Shown: piece after piece, positions 1 through 10,274 of the stretch
Layout: each line of letters starts with the position of its first letter
Position numbering within the stretch: the first letter of the stretch is position 1
NCBI GenBank assembly: GCA_017695115.1
Contig: JADILV010000036.1
Coordinates: 1 to 64,000, forward strand
DNA from: Candidatus Cryptobacteroides avicola
GTDB lineage: Bacteria; Bacteroidota; Bacteroidia; Bacteroidales; UBA932
DNA length: 64,000 bases
Direction of reading: 5' to 3'
Notes under the pieces: generated by a model
Database searches by the model: none
The model's input: the letters and a program-made list of their open reading frames with translations, nothing else
Told to the model about the DNA's origin: nothing
Program-made: the position numbers and the translations under genes

Positions 1-86
1 GTAGCGATGTATCCCGCCAGGGTGTCGACTTGTTCTCGTACCCGAGCAGCCGTACATATTCTTTCGGTGTAAAACTTAGTTTCTAA
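1..86 (+). CDS. SusC-like TonB-dependent receptor, C-terminal end only (partial)
   Basis: The third reading frame is open from the window edge to a TAA at 84-86 and ends in YSFGVKLSF, the terminal beta-strand with final Phe typical of SusC/RagA outer-membrane barrels. A SusD starts 20 bases downstream, the usual susC-susD arrangement. Only 27 residues are visible, so the assignment rests on this ending and on the neighbour. It would be the importer of the mannan locus that follows. Confidence 0.85.
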   Translation, partial: SDVSRQGVDLFSYPSSRTYSFGVKLSF

Positions 87-106
87 TCCATAGATGATAT
101 TTTAAC

Positions 107-1843
107 ATGAAGACAATATACAGATATATCAGTGCCATAGCTGCCGGAACGCTGCTGGTTTTCGGTGCTACCTCCTGTGAAAACTGGCTGGAGGAAGAGG
201 CATATGATTTCATATCTCCGAACGAGATAGAAGATTCTGACGACGGGGCCAACCAATGGCTTACCGGTGCCTACAGCAAACTGCTCTCAATGTTCAATTC
301 GAACAATTTCCCGTTTATCTGGGAATATGACTGTGACTATATGACCGGACCGAGCTGGGCGTTCGGAACATACGGGGCAGGTAACTTCCAGGGCAACACC
401 ATGGTGAATGCCATGTGGGAGGACGGCTATGCCCTGATCCACAGATGTAATTCCGCCATGTATTATGTAGGACAGATGCAGAATGTGTCTGAACGGGTGA
501 GGACCGCAATCAACGGTGAACTCAAATGTCTCAAGGCCTGGACTTATTTCCAGCTGGTACGTGGCTATGGCGCTATTCCGCTGCGTAAGGAATCCATAAG
601 CGAGACAGGAGACCGCCATGTACCGAGAAGCGATGTGAAGGATGTCTATGCTTATATCATTGAACTGCTTCAGGATGCAGAAAAAGAATGCTATAAGAAC
701 ACTGATGCCGGCTATGTGGAAGGTCATGTGACACAGGGGACAGCAGCAGGACTGCTTGCCAAGGTATATGCTACAATGGCGTCCGGAGCCATGCCTGAGG
801 GCTCGCAGATATGGGTCTATGGCGGAAAACCATACAGTGAGGTTGCCGGAGTGAAAGCTTATACCGAGCCTCAGAAACTCTACTACTCTACACACAATGT
901 AGAAGGTCTTGAAGGCCTTGACTATAAGGAATATTATAAACTGGCATATGAGAAGGCAGAGCAGGTCATCAATGGGGAATATGGTTCATATTCGCTTGTC
1001 CCGTTTGATTCAATCTGGGGTATGAGCAACTCTACCGGTCCTGAATTCCTGTGGACTCTGCAGCCGGATGCTTCAGATACAAGGTATTGTGAATCTTTCT
1101 CATACCACTTATGCGGTATTCTTGATGCAAATGGATACATTTTTGACGGGCTCTGGCACGGGCAGAGGGACCATTGGTACAAGATGGTAGAAAGCAAGGA
1201 TCTCCGTGTTAAAGAAGGTATCCGCCATATATGGAAACGAGGATGGACCTATGAAGTGGAAAACAAGATAGGGGCCTACTATCCGGATACTGCCGAGTAC
1301 AGGGAAAAGGTGGAAAATAAGGAAGCTCCTTACAATGACGACTGGACATATGTTTCCAAACAGTTTGATACATATTATATCGCTTATACGACTAAATATC
1401 TGGAGCGGTCTGATGACACCAATACTCATGGTGACTGCCCTTATCCGCTGCTCAGGTTTGCAGATATCAAACTGATCTACGCAGAAGCATACGCAGAGGT
1501 GAACGGTACATCGGACGGGAAGGCTCTTGCAGCCTTGAACGATGTGCGCAGCCGCAGCGAAGCGACTCCTCTGTCTCTGTCAGGAGACGGCAATGTGTCC
1601 GATATAGTTGAATTCAGGTCGGCAGTCCTCAGGGAACGCTCTATCGAGTTCGCTTTCGAGGGTGACCGCCGCTGGGATCTTCTGAGATACGGAATCTATG
1701 TGGACGTCATGAACGCAATCGGTGGCTCTGATGAACTGGGTGTCTACAAGACAAGGGCTGAGAGGCACAGGCTTTTCCCGATTCCTTCAAGTGAACTTGA
1801 CACTAACGATTCAATTACTGAAAACAACCCTGGCTGGAGTTAG
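107..1843 (+). CDS. SusD/RagB-family glycan-binding lipoprotein
   Basis: A 578-residue protein with a lipoprotein signal peptide (lipobox ending TSC, then ENWLEEE). The body has SusD features: helical TPR-type N-terminal half with an LKAWTYFQLVRGYG segment near residues 140-155, and a C-terminal ERSIEFAFEGDRRWDLLRYG motif before a final NPGWS. SusD proteins sit on the cell surface as a lid over the SusC barrel and bind oligosaccharide. The next genes encode beta-mannan enzymes, so mannan fragments are the inferred ligand. Confidence 0.95.
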   Translation: MKTIYRYISAIAAGTLLVFGATSCENWLEEEAYDFISPNEIEDSDDGANQWLTGAYSKLLSMFNSNNFPFIWEYDCDYMTGPSWAFGTYGAGNFQGNTMVNAMWEDGYALIHRCNSAMYYVGQMQNVSERVRTAINGELKCLKAWTYFQLVRGYGAIPLRKESISETGDRHVPRSDVKDVYAYIIELLQDAEKECYKNTDAGYVEGHVTQGTAAGLLAKVYATMASGAMPEGSQIWVYGGKPYSEVAGVKAYTEPQKLYYSTHNVEGLEGLDYKEYYKLAYEKAEQVINGEYGSYSLVPFDSIWGMSNSTGPEFLWTLQPDASDTRYCESFSYHLCGILDANGYIFDGLWHGQRDHWYKMVESKDLRVKEGIRHIWKRGWTYEVENKIGAYYPDTAEYREKVENKEAPYNDDWTYVSKQFDTYYIAYTTKYLERSDDTNTHGDCPYPLLRFADIKLIYAEAYAEVNGTSDGKALAALNDVRSRSEATPLSLSGDGNVSDIVEFRSAVLRERSIEFAFEGDRRWDLLRYGIYVDVMNAIGGSDELGVYKTRAERHRLFPIPSSELDTNDSITENNPGWS

Positions 1844-1902
1844 CAGATATGCGTTATAATTATTTTATACTGTGTGTTAATTAGATTAATTTGGTTATTG
1901 TC

Positions 1903-3132
1903 ATGAAAAAAACATATTTGAGAAATGCAATATGCCTGATATTCACATCTGTGGCAGCCGTCGCCTGCTATGATGTGGTGAATATCGATGAAGGCTGGGA
2001 TGATGATATGGGCTCTGACGGAGCCCCTGTCATCAGGAAGATAACCGCTTCTGCAGACACTTCGACAGTCATCAGCACTGCTTCTCTTGACCAGTCGATC
2101 GCTGTCTTCGGAGACAACCTTGCATATGTCGAGGAAATCAAGATCAATGACATAGAAGTGGATCTGTCTGAGGTCTATGCAAAGAAGCACAGGCTGGAGA
2201 TGGTTATTCCGAGAGTCCTTCCAGGTGAGGTGAACAATACATTGTATATCAGGACAACGGACGGCGAGGTGAGTGCCTCTCTTGAGGTTGTGCTGCCTCA
2301 GCTTACTATTTCTGGATTTTCAAACGAGTTCGCCGCTGATGGGGATACAGTAAGATTGGTCGGAACTAACTTCGACCTTTATCAGATAGATTCAGTGAAT
2401 GCCAAGGTACAGCTGAACGGTCAGGATATCAAGATATTTGACTGTACCTCCACTTCGGTCAGTCTCCAGGTCCCGGACGGAACCCCTGAAGATGTGGCTT
2501 CGAGTCTGAGTATCCAGACCCCTCAGGTGGAGACTCCGGTGCAGATCCCGTTCCGTGATGAAGGTATTCCTATTCTGACAGATGATCCGAATACCCACCT
2601 GATGGGACCGTGGTTTGCCAAGACTTGCCTGAATCTCAAGGATAATCCGGATGCCGAGCCAGAGGCTCCTCTGTTTGACTGGTATGTGATTGTCAAAGGT
2701 ACATATACAGGGGCATGGCAGTATGACAACGTGTTCATTACCCATTTCTACCTTGATGAGACTGCGAGGGATCTTGTGAACAACCCGGAGGATTATGTAG
2801 TCAAATTCGAGCTCTATACTCCTGCGCTTGTCCCGATGGCAAGGTATGTCAAGATAGGATTTGCCGAGGATGACCACGGCTTCATATATGACTGGGACCC
2901 GAGCGCAAGCAATGGAGGCGTATCTCTGAATACCATGGACCAGTGGCAGACTATCTCCCTCGAAGTCACGGATCTGTTCTGCAAAGACGGGCAGTGCTAT
3001 CTGAAAATATCCGAGAACCCGTATGTCGGAGCTGACTACAACAATTTCAAGATGGCAGTGAACAGGGAGCTTGCTGGCGATGTCGAGTTCTATTGCTGGA
3101 ATTTCAGGTTTGCAAAGAAGATAGTTCTGTAA
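1903..3132 (+). CDS. IPT/TIG-type surface glycan-binding lipoprotein
   Basis: About 409 residues. I start at the ATG at 1903 rather than the in-frame TTG at 1891, because it opens directly into a lipoprotein signal peptide with Cys in VAACYD. Residues ~40-210 contain repeated IPT/TIG-like immunoglobulin-type segments (for example APVIRKITASADTSTVIST). The last ~180 residues form a beta-rich domain that may be the carbohydrate-binding part. The position after susCD and before the enzymes matches the SGBP slot of Bacteroidetes PULs. Ligand inferred to be beta-mannan. Confidence 0.8.
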   Translation: MKKTYLRNAICLIFTSVAAVACYDVVNIDEGWDDDMGSDGAPVIRKITASADTSTVISTASLDQSIAVFGDNLAYVEEIKINDIEVDLSEVYAKKHRLEMVIPRVLPGEVNNTLYIRTTDGEVSASLEVVLPQLTISGFSNEFAADGDTVRLVGTNFDLYQIDSVNAKVQLNGQDIKIFDCTSTSVSLQVPDGTPEDVASSLSIQTPQVETPVQIPFRDEGIPILTDDPNTHLMGPWFAKTCLNLKDNPDAEPEAPLFDWYVIVKGTYTGAWQYDNVFITHFYLDETARDLVNNPEDYVVKFELYTPALVPMARYVKIGFAEDDHGFIYDWDPSASNGGVSLNTMDQWQTISLEVTDLFCKDGQCYLKISENPYVGADYNNFKMAVNRELAGDVEFYCWNFRFAKKIVL

Positions 3133-3169
3133 TTTCAAATACAACTGTAATTGATAATCTGATACGATA

Positions 3170-4351
3170 ATGGAATCTAATGTTTTTGAGCAGAGGCTGG
3201 AACAGGTAAGGAAAGAATATGACGGACTCCTTTCCAGGCAGAATGAGCCTCTTCTTCCGGGAAACGGTATATTTGAACGCTATAAGTATCCTATTCTGAC
3301 CGCGGGGCATGCTCCTTTAGAATGGAGGTATGACCTGTCTCCGGAATCCAATCCATACCTTATGGAAAGGTTCGGGATAAATGGAGTGTTCAATGCCGGG
3401 GCGATGAAGTGGAACGGGAAATATGTCCTTGTAGCACGGGTCGAAGGCTATGACAGAAAATCATTTTTTGCTGTGGCGGAAAGTCCTGACGGGATTAACG
3501 GTTTCCGTTTCTGGAAGTATCCTGTGCTTATGCCGGAAACATCGGATCCAGACACTAATGTATATGATATGAGGCTGACCAGACACGAAGACGGATGGAT
3601 ATACGGTATTTTCTGTTCAGAAAGGAAAGACAGAAGTTCCGATGATCTGTCTTCGGCTGTTGCCTCGGCAGGAATAGCCAGAACAAAGGATCTGGTGAAG
3701 TGGGAGCGTCTCCCGGACTTGATAAGTAAAGGACAGCAGCGTAATGTAGTGCTTCATCCTGAATTCGTAGACGGTAAATATGCTCTATATACCAGACCTC
3801 AGGATGATTTCATCAATGCAGGCAACGGCGGAGGGATAGGATGGGCCCTTGTAGATGATATTGCCAACGCGGAGATAAAGGAAGAGAAAATCATAAATTT
3901 CCGCAGGTATCATACTATAAAGGAATTGAAGAACGGTGAGGGTCCCCATCCTATCAAGACTCCGAAAGGCTGGCTGCATCTTGCGCATGGGGTACGTAAC
4001 TGTGCGGCGGGACTGAGATATGTGCTTTACCTGTATGTTACTGATCTTGAACATCCCGACAAGGTGATTGCTGAACCTGCCGGATATTTTATGGCTCCTC
4101 GCGGAGATGAGCGGGTGGGGGATGTGTCCAATGTCCTGTTCTGTAACGGATGGATAGCCGACGATGACGGGACTGTATACATCTACTATGCGTCCTGTGA
4201 CACCAGAATGCATGTGGCGGTCTCATCTGTAGACAGACTTCTCGACTACTGCTTCAATACATCCCAGGACGGTTTCCGTAGCCGTACATCAGTGGAGACA
4301 TTGTATAAATTGATAGAAAAGAACGAGTCATGTCAAGAAAATTGCAGATAG
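3170..4351 (+). CDS. GH130 4-O-beta-D-mannosyl-D-glucose phosphorylase
   Basis: A 393-residue protein without signal peptide, hence cytoplasmic. It resembles the GH130_1 enzyme of Bacteroides fragilis across its length: [20 protein letters not shown], the NVYDMR motif with probable general acid D133, [40 protein letters not shown] and the GDVSNVLF segment. Known family reaction: Man-beta-1,4-Glc plus phosphate gives mannose-1-phosphate plus glucose. The substrate normally comes from mannobiose by an epimerase, which is not in this window. Its 3' end overlaps the GH26 start by 22 bases, suggesting translational coupling. Confidence 0.93.
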   Translation: MESNVFEQRLEQVRKEYDGLLSRQNEPLLPGNGIFERYKYPILTAGHAPLEWRYDLSPESNPYLMERFGINGVFNAGAMKWNGKYVLVARVEGYDRKSFFAVAESPDGINGFRFWKYPVLMPETSDPDTNVYDMRLTRHEDGWIYGIFCSERKDRSSDDLSSAVASAGIARTKDLVKWERLPDLISKGQQRNVVLHPEFVDGKYALYTRPQDDFINAGNGGGIGWALVDDIANAEIKEEKIINFRRYHTIKELKNGEGPHPIKTPKGWLHLAHGVRNCAAGLRYVLYLYVTDLEHPDKVIAEPAGYFMAPRGDERVGDVSNVLFCNGWIADDDGTVYIYYASCDTRMHVAVSSVDRLLDYCFNTSQDGFRSRTSVETLYKLIEKNESCQENCR

Positions 4352-5436
4352 CGTCTGTCCTGTTATTTCTGATGTTTGCGGTTGATATGCATGCAAAGTC
4401 CGGAGATAGCCGTCCTTCGGATCCGGAAGCGACCGGAAGGACCGTGGAACTCTTTGCCAGAATGGAAAATCTGATGTCCAGAGGTGTCATGATAGGCCAC
4501 CAGGACGACCTGGCTTACGGCCATCAGAATTACCGGCCCGGTGTTTCTGATGTGAAGAAGATTTCCGGAGATTATCCGGCTGTAATCGGCTGGGATATCG
4601 GACATCTTGAACTCGGTAATGAGCACAACCTCGATTCGGTGTATTTTTCCGTCATGAAGGAACAGATACGGAAAACTGATGCCAGGGGAGGGATAACCAC
4701 GATAAGCTGGCATTGCGACAATATTGTTACCGGTGGATCGACATGGGATGTGAGCAGTGACGAAGTAGTGAGCTCCGTGCTTCCAGGAGGAGCCAACCAT
4801 GACAGATATATGGGATGGCTGGATTCACTGGCGCTGTTCTTCAAATCTCTGAAGGATAGATCAGGCAATGATATACCAGTGATTTTCAGGCTTTACCATG
4901 AACATACAGGGTCGTGGTTCTGGTGGGGGAAAGCCCATTGTTCACCATCAGACTATATCGCCATGTGGAGGATGACTGTGGATTACTTCAGGACATCAGG
5001 AGTACATAATCTGCTTATAGCATATTCTCCTGGTGACTGCATGACGGCAGAGGAATATATGGAACGTTATCCCGGGGATGAATATGTGGATGTTGTCGGT
5101 TTCGATATATACCAGAACGGGAATGATGCTTCAGGGTACAGTGCAGCCATGTCAAGGAACATAGATATTGTCACAGACTACGCTTCTGTATCAGGGAAGA
5201 TTCCAGCCATATCGGAAACGGGCAGCGAGGGCATCCCGCAGAAGGATTACTTTACTTCTGTCATATGGCCCCTCCTGCAGGGAAGGGAGCTGTCCTACAT
5301 CCTTTTCTGGCGAAACGCATATGAACAGGACAAGCCTGGACACTTCTATCTGCCGTATAAAGGACATCCGGCGGCATCTGATTTTGTGGAGCTGCTTTCA
5401 TATCCGCGCATATTGATGAACAAAGATATCAGATAA
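4330..5436 (+). CDS. GH26 beta-mannanase
   Basis: A 368-residue protein with an N-terminal signal peptide (about residues 1-22) lacking a lipobox, so probably periplasmic. GH26 signatures are clear: [15 protein letters not shown] with acid/base E191, and ISETGSEG with nucleophile E296. The family hydrolyses internal or mannobiose-releasing beta-1,4-mannosidic bonds with retention. Pairing of GH26 with a GH130_1 phosphorylase is known in B. fragilis, where mannobiose is passed via an epimerase to the phosphorylase. Starts inside the end of the GH130 gene. Confidence 0.93.
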   Translation: MSRKLQIASVLLFLMFAVDMHAKSGDSRPSDPEATGRTVELFARMENLMSRGVMIGHQDDLAYGHQNYRPGVSDVKKISGDYPAVIGWDIGHLELGNEHNLDSVYFSVMKEQIRKTDARGGITTISWHCDNIVTGGSTWDVSSDEVVSSVLPGGANHDRYMGWLDSLALFFKSLKDRSGNDIPVIFRLYHEHTGSWFWWGKAHCSPSDYIAMWRMTVDYFRTSGVHNLLIAYSPGDCMTAEEYMERYPGDEYVDVVGFDIYQNGNDASGYSAAMSRNIDIVTDYASVSGKIPAISETGSEGIPQKDYFTSVIWPLLQGRELSYILFWRNAYEQDKPGHFYLPYKGHPAASDFVELLSYPRILMNKDIR

Positions 5437-5438
5437 TC

Positions 5439-7412
5439 ATGAAAAGATATTTACTTCTATTTGCTGCCATGCTGGTTACGGCGGGTTTGCAGGCACAGAA
5501 AACAGTGTCTGTAAAATCACCGGACGGGAATATCCGTTTTTCTGTCACTCTGGAGGAAGGCAGTTTTCCGGAATATGATGTCTACTACAATGATACGCAG
5601 CTTGTAAAGGATGCCCGTATGGGTTTCGAGTTTGACAGCGGTATCTTCGGGGACAAGACCAGACCCGGCAAGTTGCTGAAAAGATCCGGGATTGAGGTGT
5701 ACGATCTCGTGGTCGGGAAAAGCTCCCATGTTGAAGATCCGTACAACGAAATGGTGATCCCTCTCGAAGAGTACAATGCGCCTTTCCGTAAAGTGAACAT
5801 CGCGGTCAAGGTATTTGACGACGGAGCTGCATTCCGGTATGAATTCCCGGAGCAGGAGAACTGGAGTTCATACGTCATGCTGGATGAACTTACCTCTTTT
5901 AATCCGGACGGCGATCCTGATGTGCTCACCATGTTCCTTGGTTCATATACGACATCTCATGAGGGATTCTATTGGAGTATGAAATACTCTGAAGTCCCTT
6001 CGGGCGAGCTTATGGAGATGCCGGCATTGTACAGCTATGATGGTGTGTACATGGCTATTACGGAGGCGGCAGTGCGTGATTATGCAGGAATGTATCTGAT
6101 GAAGGAGTCAGGCTGTCTGAAAGGGAAGCTTTCCCCACTTCCAGGCCAGACAGAAGAAAAAGTCAAGGCTGAACTTCCCCATAAAACACCTTGGCGTGTC
6201 CTGATGATCGGCGAAAAGCCGGGGACTCTTATCTCATCGGATATCCTTACCAGTCTGAACGAACCTTGCAAAATAAAAGACACGTCATGGATAAAACCGG
6301 GAAAAACTACATTTTCCTGGTGGAACGGGAATGAAGTCCCGGACACTACATTTCTGCCTGGCAACAATTTCGCGACCAACAAATACTATATAGATTTTGC
6401 TGCCGGACATGGTATAGATTTCCATTCTATTTATGGCTATGCGGAACAGCCATGGTATGAGGATAAAAACATGAATTTCGAGCATCCTGCCCCGGATGCG
6501 AATGTGATGAGGACAGTCAAGTCCCTGGATATGGATGCCGTGGCAGCCTATGCTGCGCAGCAAGGCGTGGGCCTGCATATGTGGGTCAACTGGAAACCTC
6601 TGTATGCCCGGCTCGATGAGGCTCTTGCCCAGTTTGAAAAATGGGGAGTCAGAGGTATGATGGTGGATTTTATGGACAGGGATGACCAGGAGATGATCCG
6701 CATACAGGAAGAGATACTTGCAGCGGCTGCAGAACATAAGATCTTTGTCCAGTTCCATGGAGCATGCAAGCCTACCGGACTGAACAGGACATATCCGAAC
6801 GAGTTCGCAAGGGAAGGGACACGTAACTACGAGTGTTTCAAGTGGTCAAAGGATCTTGGCGCCGATCTGGATGTCTCCATCCCATTCACAAGATTGCTTG
6901 CAGGTGTTACTGATTATCACCTCGGAGGCTTCAGGGCTGTACCCGTTGATAAATTCAAGATACAGTATACAAACCCGCTGGTCACTGTCACCAGGAGCCA
7001 TATGCTTGGAATGTATGTCGTGCTTGAGTGTTATCTGGGAATGGTCTGTGACTCTCCTATGTCCTATCTCGGACAGCCCGGCTTTGAATTCATACAGCAG
7101 GTCCCTACCGTATGGGACGAGACGGTCGTGCCTGATGCATCGGTAAACGAATATGCCGTAGTAGCACGCCGGAACGGGGAAAACTGGTATGTCGGAGCTA
7201 TAAACAATACTGAGAGAAGGTCAGTATCTTTCAAGACCGACTTCCTTGGAGAAGGACAGTATGTCGCTGAAATATACTGTGACAATGAAAATACAGAATC
7301 TGACCCTGACCTTCTTGATAAAAAGGAAGTGAGGATAGACAGGAACAGTGTCATTAATATAGAAATGGCCGGCAGTGGCGGATTCGCCATCCGCATAATG
7401 CCGGAAAAATAA
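5439..7412 (+). CDS. GH97 glycoside hydrolase, probable alpha-galactosidase
   Basis: A 657-residue protein with a signal peptide ending near LQAQ. Order: N-terminal beta-sandwich (about 20-290), TIM barrel with MVDFMDRDDQ (residues 408-417) and FHGACKPTGLNRTYPNE, then a small C-terminal beta domain. The VDFMDRDDQ form with Asp resembles the retaining GH97 subgroup (alpha-galactosidases) rather than inverting SusB-type alpha-glucosidases, which use Glu. In a beta-mannan locus, removal of alpha-1,6-galactose from galactomannan is the natural role. Specificity is inferred; family is secure. It begins 2 bases after GH26. Confidence 0.9.
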   Translation: MKRYLLLFAAMLVTAGLQAQKTVSVKSPDGNIRFSVTLEEGSFPEYDVYYNDTQLVKDARMGFEFDSGIFGDKTRPGKLLKRSGIEVYDLVVGKSSHVEDPYNEMVIPLEEYNAPFRKVNIAVKVFDDGAAFRYEFPEQENWSSYVMLDELTSFNPDGDPDVLTMFLGSYTTSHEGFYWSMKYSEVPSGELMEMPALYSYDGVYMAITEAAVRDYAGMYLMKESGCLKGKLSPLPGQTEEKVKAELPHKTPWRVLMIGEKPGTLISSDILTSLNEPCKIKDTSWIKPGKTTFSWWNGNEVPDTTFLPGNNFATNKYYIDFAAGHGIDFHSIYGYAEQPWYEDKNMNFEHPAPDANVMRTVKSLDMDAVAAYAAQQGVGLHMWVNWKPLYARLDEALAQFEKWGVRGMMVDFMDRDDQEMIRIQEEILAAAAEHKIFVQFHGACKPTGLNRTYPNEFAREGTRNYECFKWSKDLGADLDVSIPFTRLLAGVTDYHLGGFRAVPVDKFKIQYTNPLVTVTRSHMLGMYVVLECYLGMVCDSPMSYLGQPGFEFIQQVPTVWDETVVPDASVNEYAVVARRNGENWYVGAINNTERRSVSFKTDFLGEGQYVAEIYCDNENTESDPDLLDKKEVRIDRNSVINIEMAGSGGFAIRIMPEK

Positions 7413-7421
7413 AAACGGTCA

Positions 7422-8957
7422 ATGAAAATGGTGAAATTAAGAAATTGCATGGTTGCATTGGCTGCTGTGATATTTGCAGCAGGATGTGCCCATAATGCGG
7501 ACGGTGTATTCGATATTCTTGATTATGGAGCAGACAGGTCCGGGAAAAAGCTTTCTACAGCAGCGATCCAGTCTGCCATAGACGCTTGTTCTGAAGCGGG
7601 AGGAGGTGTGGTCTCTGTCCCGAAAGGGGATTATCTTGTCGGGACACTGAATCTCCGTTCAAATGTGGAGTTCAGGTTCAATACCGGAGCCCGTCTGGTG
7701 GCGACGACAGATCTTTCCCAGTACCAGAAGCATAATGATGAACTTGCAGGAGTATTCTATACAGAGGATGCAGACAATGTATCCATTACCGGAAAAGGAG
7801 TCGTTTTCGGACAGGGAATGGAGTTCATGTATGCTGACAGCGCCAAGGTTATTTCTGGTCCGGCGCTTGATTATGTCCGCCAGAAAGGGAATTTCCGCAA
7901 GGTGTATGAAGGTATCGGTGACGGGCCTCTGTATCCTAAGGACAGATTTCATCAGATGATAGTGTTCAGCAACTGTACTAATGTGGAACTCAAGGACTTC
8001 ACCTGTATCGACTCCCCGTACTGGTGCTTCCTGGTCGTGCATTGTGACAGGGTGACGGTGGATAACCTGAAAATTGACAACAACCTTGTAATCCCGAACA
8101 GTGACGGTCTTGACATCATTTCTTCAAGCAATGTCAATGTTTCAGACTGTTATATATCATGCGGTGATGACGCGATTGTGCTCGCTGGTTATGACTGGCA
8201 TTTCGGAGACCCTGGATTCAAGAGGATAACAAGACCTTCAGAAAATATCAATGTCTCCAACTGCATTCTCCGTTCAAGGTCAAGTGCGATCCGTATCGGA
8301 GGATGGGATCAGAATGTCATGTCTGACTACAGTTTCAGCAATATCACTATCTTTGATTCAAACTGCGGCGTCAATATAAACATAAGGGATTATGCTGGAA
8401 TAGAGAATATCAATTTTGCGAACCTCGACATAGAGACACGTCTTCATACTGGAGACTGGTGGGGGCAGGGAGAACCTATAAAGATTACTGCTATCCGGGG
8501 GACGGAGAACAGTACGGGTTCTATCCGGAATGTCCGGTTTACCAATGTCACCACACGCAGTGAGAATTCTGTTTATGTGTATGCTGCTCCTGAATGTACG
8601 GTCGAGAATATATATTTCTCCAATTTCGATTTCAAGGTATCCCAGAGTGCTCTGGCCGAAGTTTCCGGAGGCAATATTGACCTGCGCCCTACCATTGTAC
8701 AGGACAAGGAACTGTTTGCGTCTGATACTCCTGTTTTCTACGCAGAGAATGCGGATTGGGTGGTTCTTGAAAACGGCACAATGTCATGGGACAGCAATAT
8801 TACCGAACCGTATTTTACTGTGCCTGTAGAAGCTGTCAGGGTGTCCGGACTTGTTATAGACAATGTCAAGGCAGAGATTTCTCCTGTGGCCAGGTCCAGG
8901 GCCCTGCTCAGTGCAGAAGCCTGTACGGATGTTCGGAACGGTATGGTGAGACAGTAA
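7422..8957 (+). CDS. GH28-like right-handed beta-helix lipoprotein with altered active site
   Basis: 511 residues with a lipobox (FAAGC, Cys22). The fold is that of polygalacturonases: FDILDYGADRSGKKLSTAAI at the N-terminus, then beta-helix coils with NSDGLDI (226-232) and CGDDAIVL (247-254), matching GH28 motifs NTDG and DD. The third motif (normally GHG or HG-SIGS) is replaced by SSAIRIGG around 287-294, so the usual His is absent. It may have another specificity, or bind without cleaving. It lies between GH97 and GH5 in the mannan operon. A start at the Met at 7428 is also possible. Confidence 0.75.
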   Translation: MKMVKLRNCMVALAAVIFAAGCAHNADGVFDILDYGADRSGKKLSTAAIQSAIDACSEAGGGVVSVPKGDYLVGTLNLRSNVEFRFNTGARLVATTDLSQYQKHNDELAGVFYTEDADNVSITGKGVVFGQGMEFMYADSAKVISGPALDYVRQKGNFRKVYEGIGDGPLYPKDRFHQMIVFSNCTNVELKDFTCIDSPYWCFLVVHCDRVTVDNLKIDNNLVIPNSDGLDIISSSNVNVSDCYISCGDDAIVLAGYDWHFGDPGFKRITRPSENINVSNCILRSRSSAIRIGGWDQNVMSDYSFSNITIFDSNCGVNINIRDYAGIENINFANLDIETRLHTGDWWGQGEPIKITAIRGTENSTGSIRNVRFTNVTTRSENSVYVYAAPECTVENIYFSNFDFKVSQSALAEVSGGNIDLRPTIVQDKELFASDTPVFYAENADWVVLENGTMSWDSNITEPYFTVPVEAVRVSGLVIDNVKAEISPVARSRALLSAEACTDVRNGMVRQ

Positions 8958-8968
8958 TTCCATTCGGC

Positions 8969-10258
8969 ATGAAGAAAATATTGGTGACAGTGATTCTTCT
9001 GGCAGTGTCATTAGCTGCAGTTGCCAGAGAGGACAGTGATTTTGTCAGGGTAGAAAACGGGCGTTTCTATATCGGAGACGAACAATACAGCTATGTCGGG
9101 ACCAATTTCTGGTATGGAGCCATTCTGGCTTCGGAAGGAGAAGGTGGTGACAGGGACAGGCTCGTCAAGGAGCTTGATTACATGAAAAGGTGCGGGATCA
9201 ATAATCTCCGGATCCTTGTAGGCGGTGACGGGCCTGACGGGATCCCGTCACATATCCGCCCTACACTTCAGAAGGCTGCGGGGATATATGATAACAGACT
9301 GCTGGACGGTCTCGATTTTCTCCTGAATGAAATGGGAAAGAGGGGAATGTATGCTGTACTGTATCTTAACAATTCATGGGAATGGTCAGGTGGATATTCG
9401 CAATATCTGGAGTGGGCTGGAGCCGGTAAGGCTCCTGTCCCTGCAGTCGACGGGTGGAATGCTTTTTCCGAATATGTTGAAGGGTATATGCAGAATGAAA
9501 TGGCCAAGCAGCTTTTTGCCAGGCATGTTGATTTTATCCTGTCCAGAACCAACAGATATTCAGGAATCAGATATACGGATGATCCTGCGATAATGGCCTG
9601 GCAGATAGGGAATGAGCCAAGAGCATTCAGCGACAGGAACAAAGAAGCTTTCTATGAATGGATATCATCGGTGGCATGCCAGATCAAATCCCACGACAAG
9701 AACCATCTTGTATCTATAGGAAGTGAGGGAAAAGCCGGATGTGAAGGGGATATTTCGTTGTTTGAAAAGATACATTCCGTTCCAGAGGTCGACTATATGA
9801 CTATACATATCTGGCCGAAGAACTGGGGCTGGATCAATGAAAGTACTGTCTCTTCTAATCTCCAGCTTGCGATTGACAATACCAGAGCTTATATTGACGA
9901 GCATCTTGACGTAGCCTCCAGATATGGAAAGCCTGTGGTTCTTGAAGAGTTCGGCTTCCCGAGGGATTCCATGAGCTTTGTTCCGGGCAGTCCTGCAGAT
10001 AGTCGCGACTCATATTATGAGGCTGTCTTTTCTTATATCTATGAAAATATGCTGAACGGTGGCCTTTTTGCCGGATGCAATTTCTGGGGTTGGGGAGGAT
10101 ATGCTGCACCGGAACATGAATTCTGGCAGCTTGGAGATGACTATACCGGAGATCCGGCACAAGAAGAGCAAGGCCTCAACTCTGTATTTGTGAAAGATAA
10201 GACTACTTTGAAGGTGATAAGGAAATATTCGAAGCTTTTGAGTAGAGGGTCTGAATGA
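8969..10258 (+). CDS. GH5 (subfamily 7-like) endo-beta-1,4-mannanase
   Basis: The frame is open further upstream, but the ATG at 8969 opens a signal peptide (MKKILVTVILLAVSLAAVA) and lies after the stop of the preceding gene. The protein is 429 residues. GH5 motifs: WQIGNEPRAF with acid/base E216 and VLEEFGFPRD with nucleophile E327. The N-terminal GTNFWYG and the long WSGGYSQYLEWA loop resemble GH5_7 mannanases. It would cut mannan backbones in complement with GH26. No lipobox was seen, so it is periplasmic or secreted. Confidence 0.9.
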   Translation: MKKILVTVILLAVSLAAVAREDSDFVRVENGRFYIGDEQYSYVGTNFWYGAILASEGEGGDRDRLVKELDYMKRCGINNLRILVGGDGPDGIPSHIRPTLQKAAGIYDNRLLDGLDFLLNEMGKRGMYAVLYLNNSWEWSGGYSQYLEWAGAGKAPVPAVDGWNAFSEYVEGYMQNEMAKQLFARHVDFILSRTNRYSGIRYTDDPAIMAWQIGNEPRAFSDRNKEAFYEWISSVACQIKSHDKNHLVSIGSEGKAGCEGDISLFEKIHSVPEVDYMTIHIWPKNWGWINESTVSSNLQLAIDNTRAYIDEHLDVASRYGKPVVLEEFGFPRDSMSFVPGSPADSRDSYYEAVFSYIYENMLNGGLFAGCNFWGWGGYAAPEHEFWQLGDDYTGDPAQEEQGLNSVFVKDKTTLKVIRKYSKLLSRGSE

Positions 10259-10274
10259 TAAATGTCTGCGTCTT

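Noticed and set aside
287..895. Minus-strand open frame of 202 codons
   Set aside because: Antisense to susD without a recognisable domain or promoter.
8786..8968. N-terminal extension of the GH5 mannanase
   Set aside because: It overlaps the GH28-like gene in another frame; the ATG at 8969 starts a clean signal peptide.
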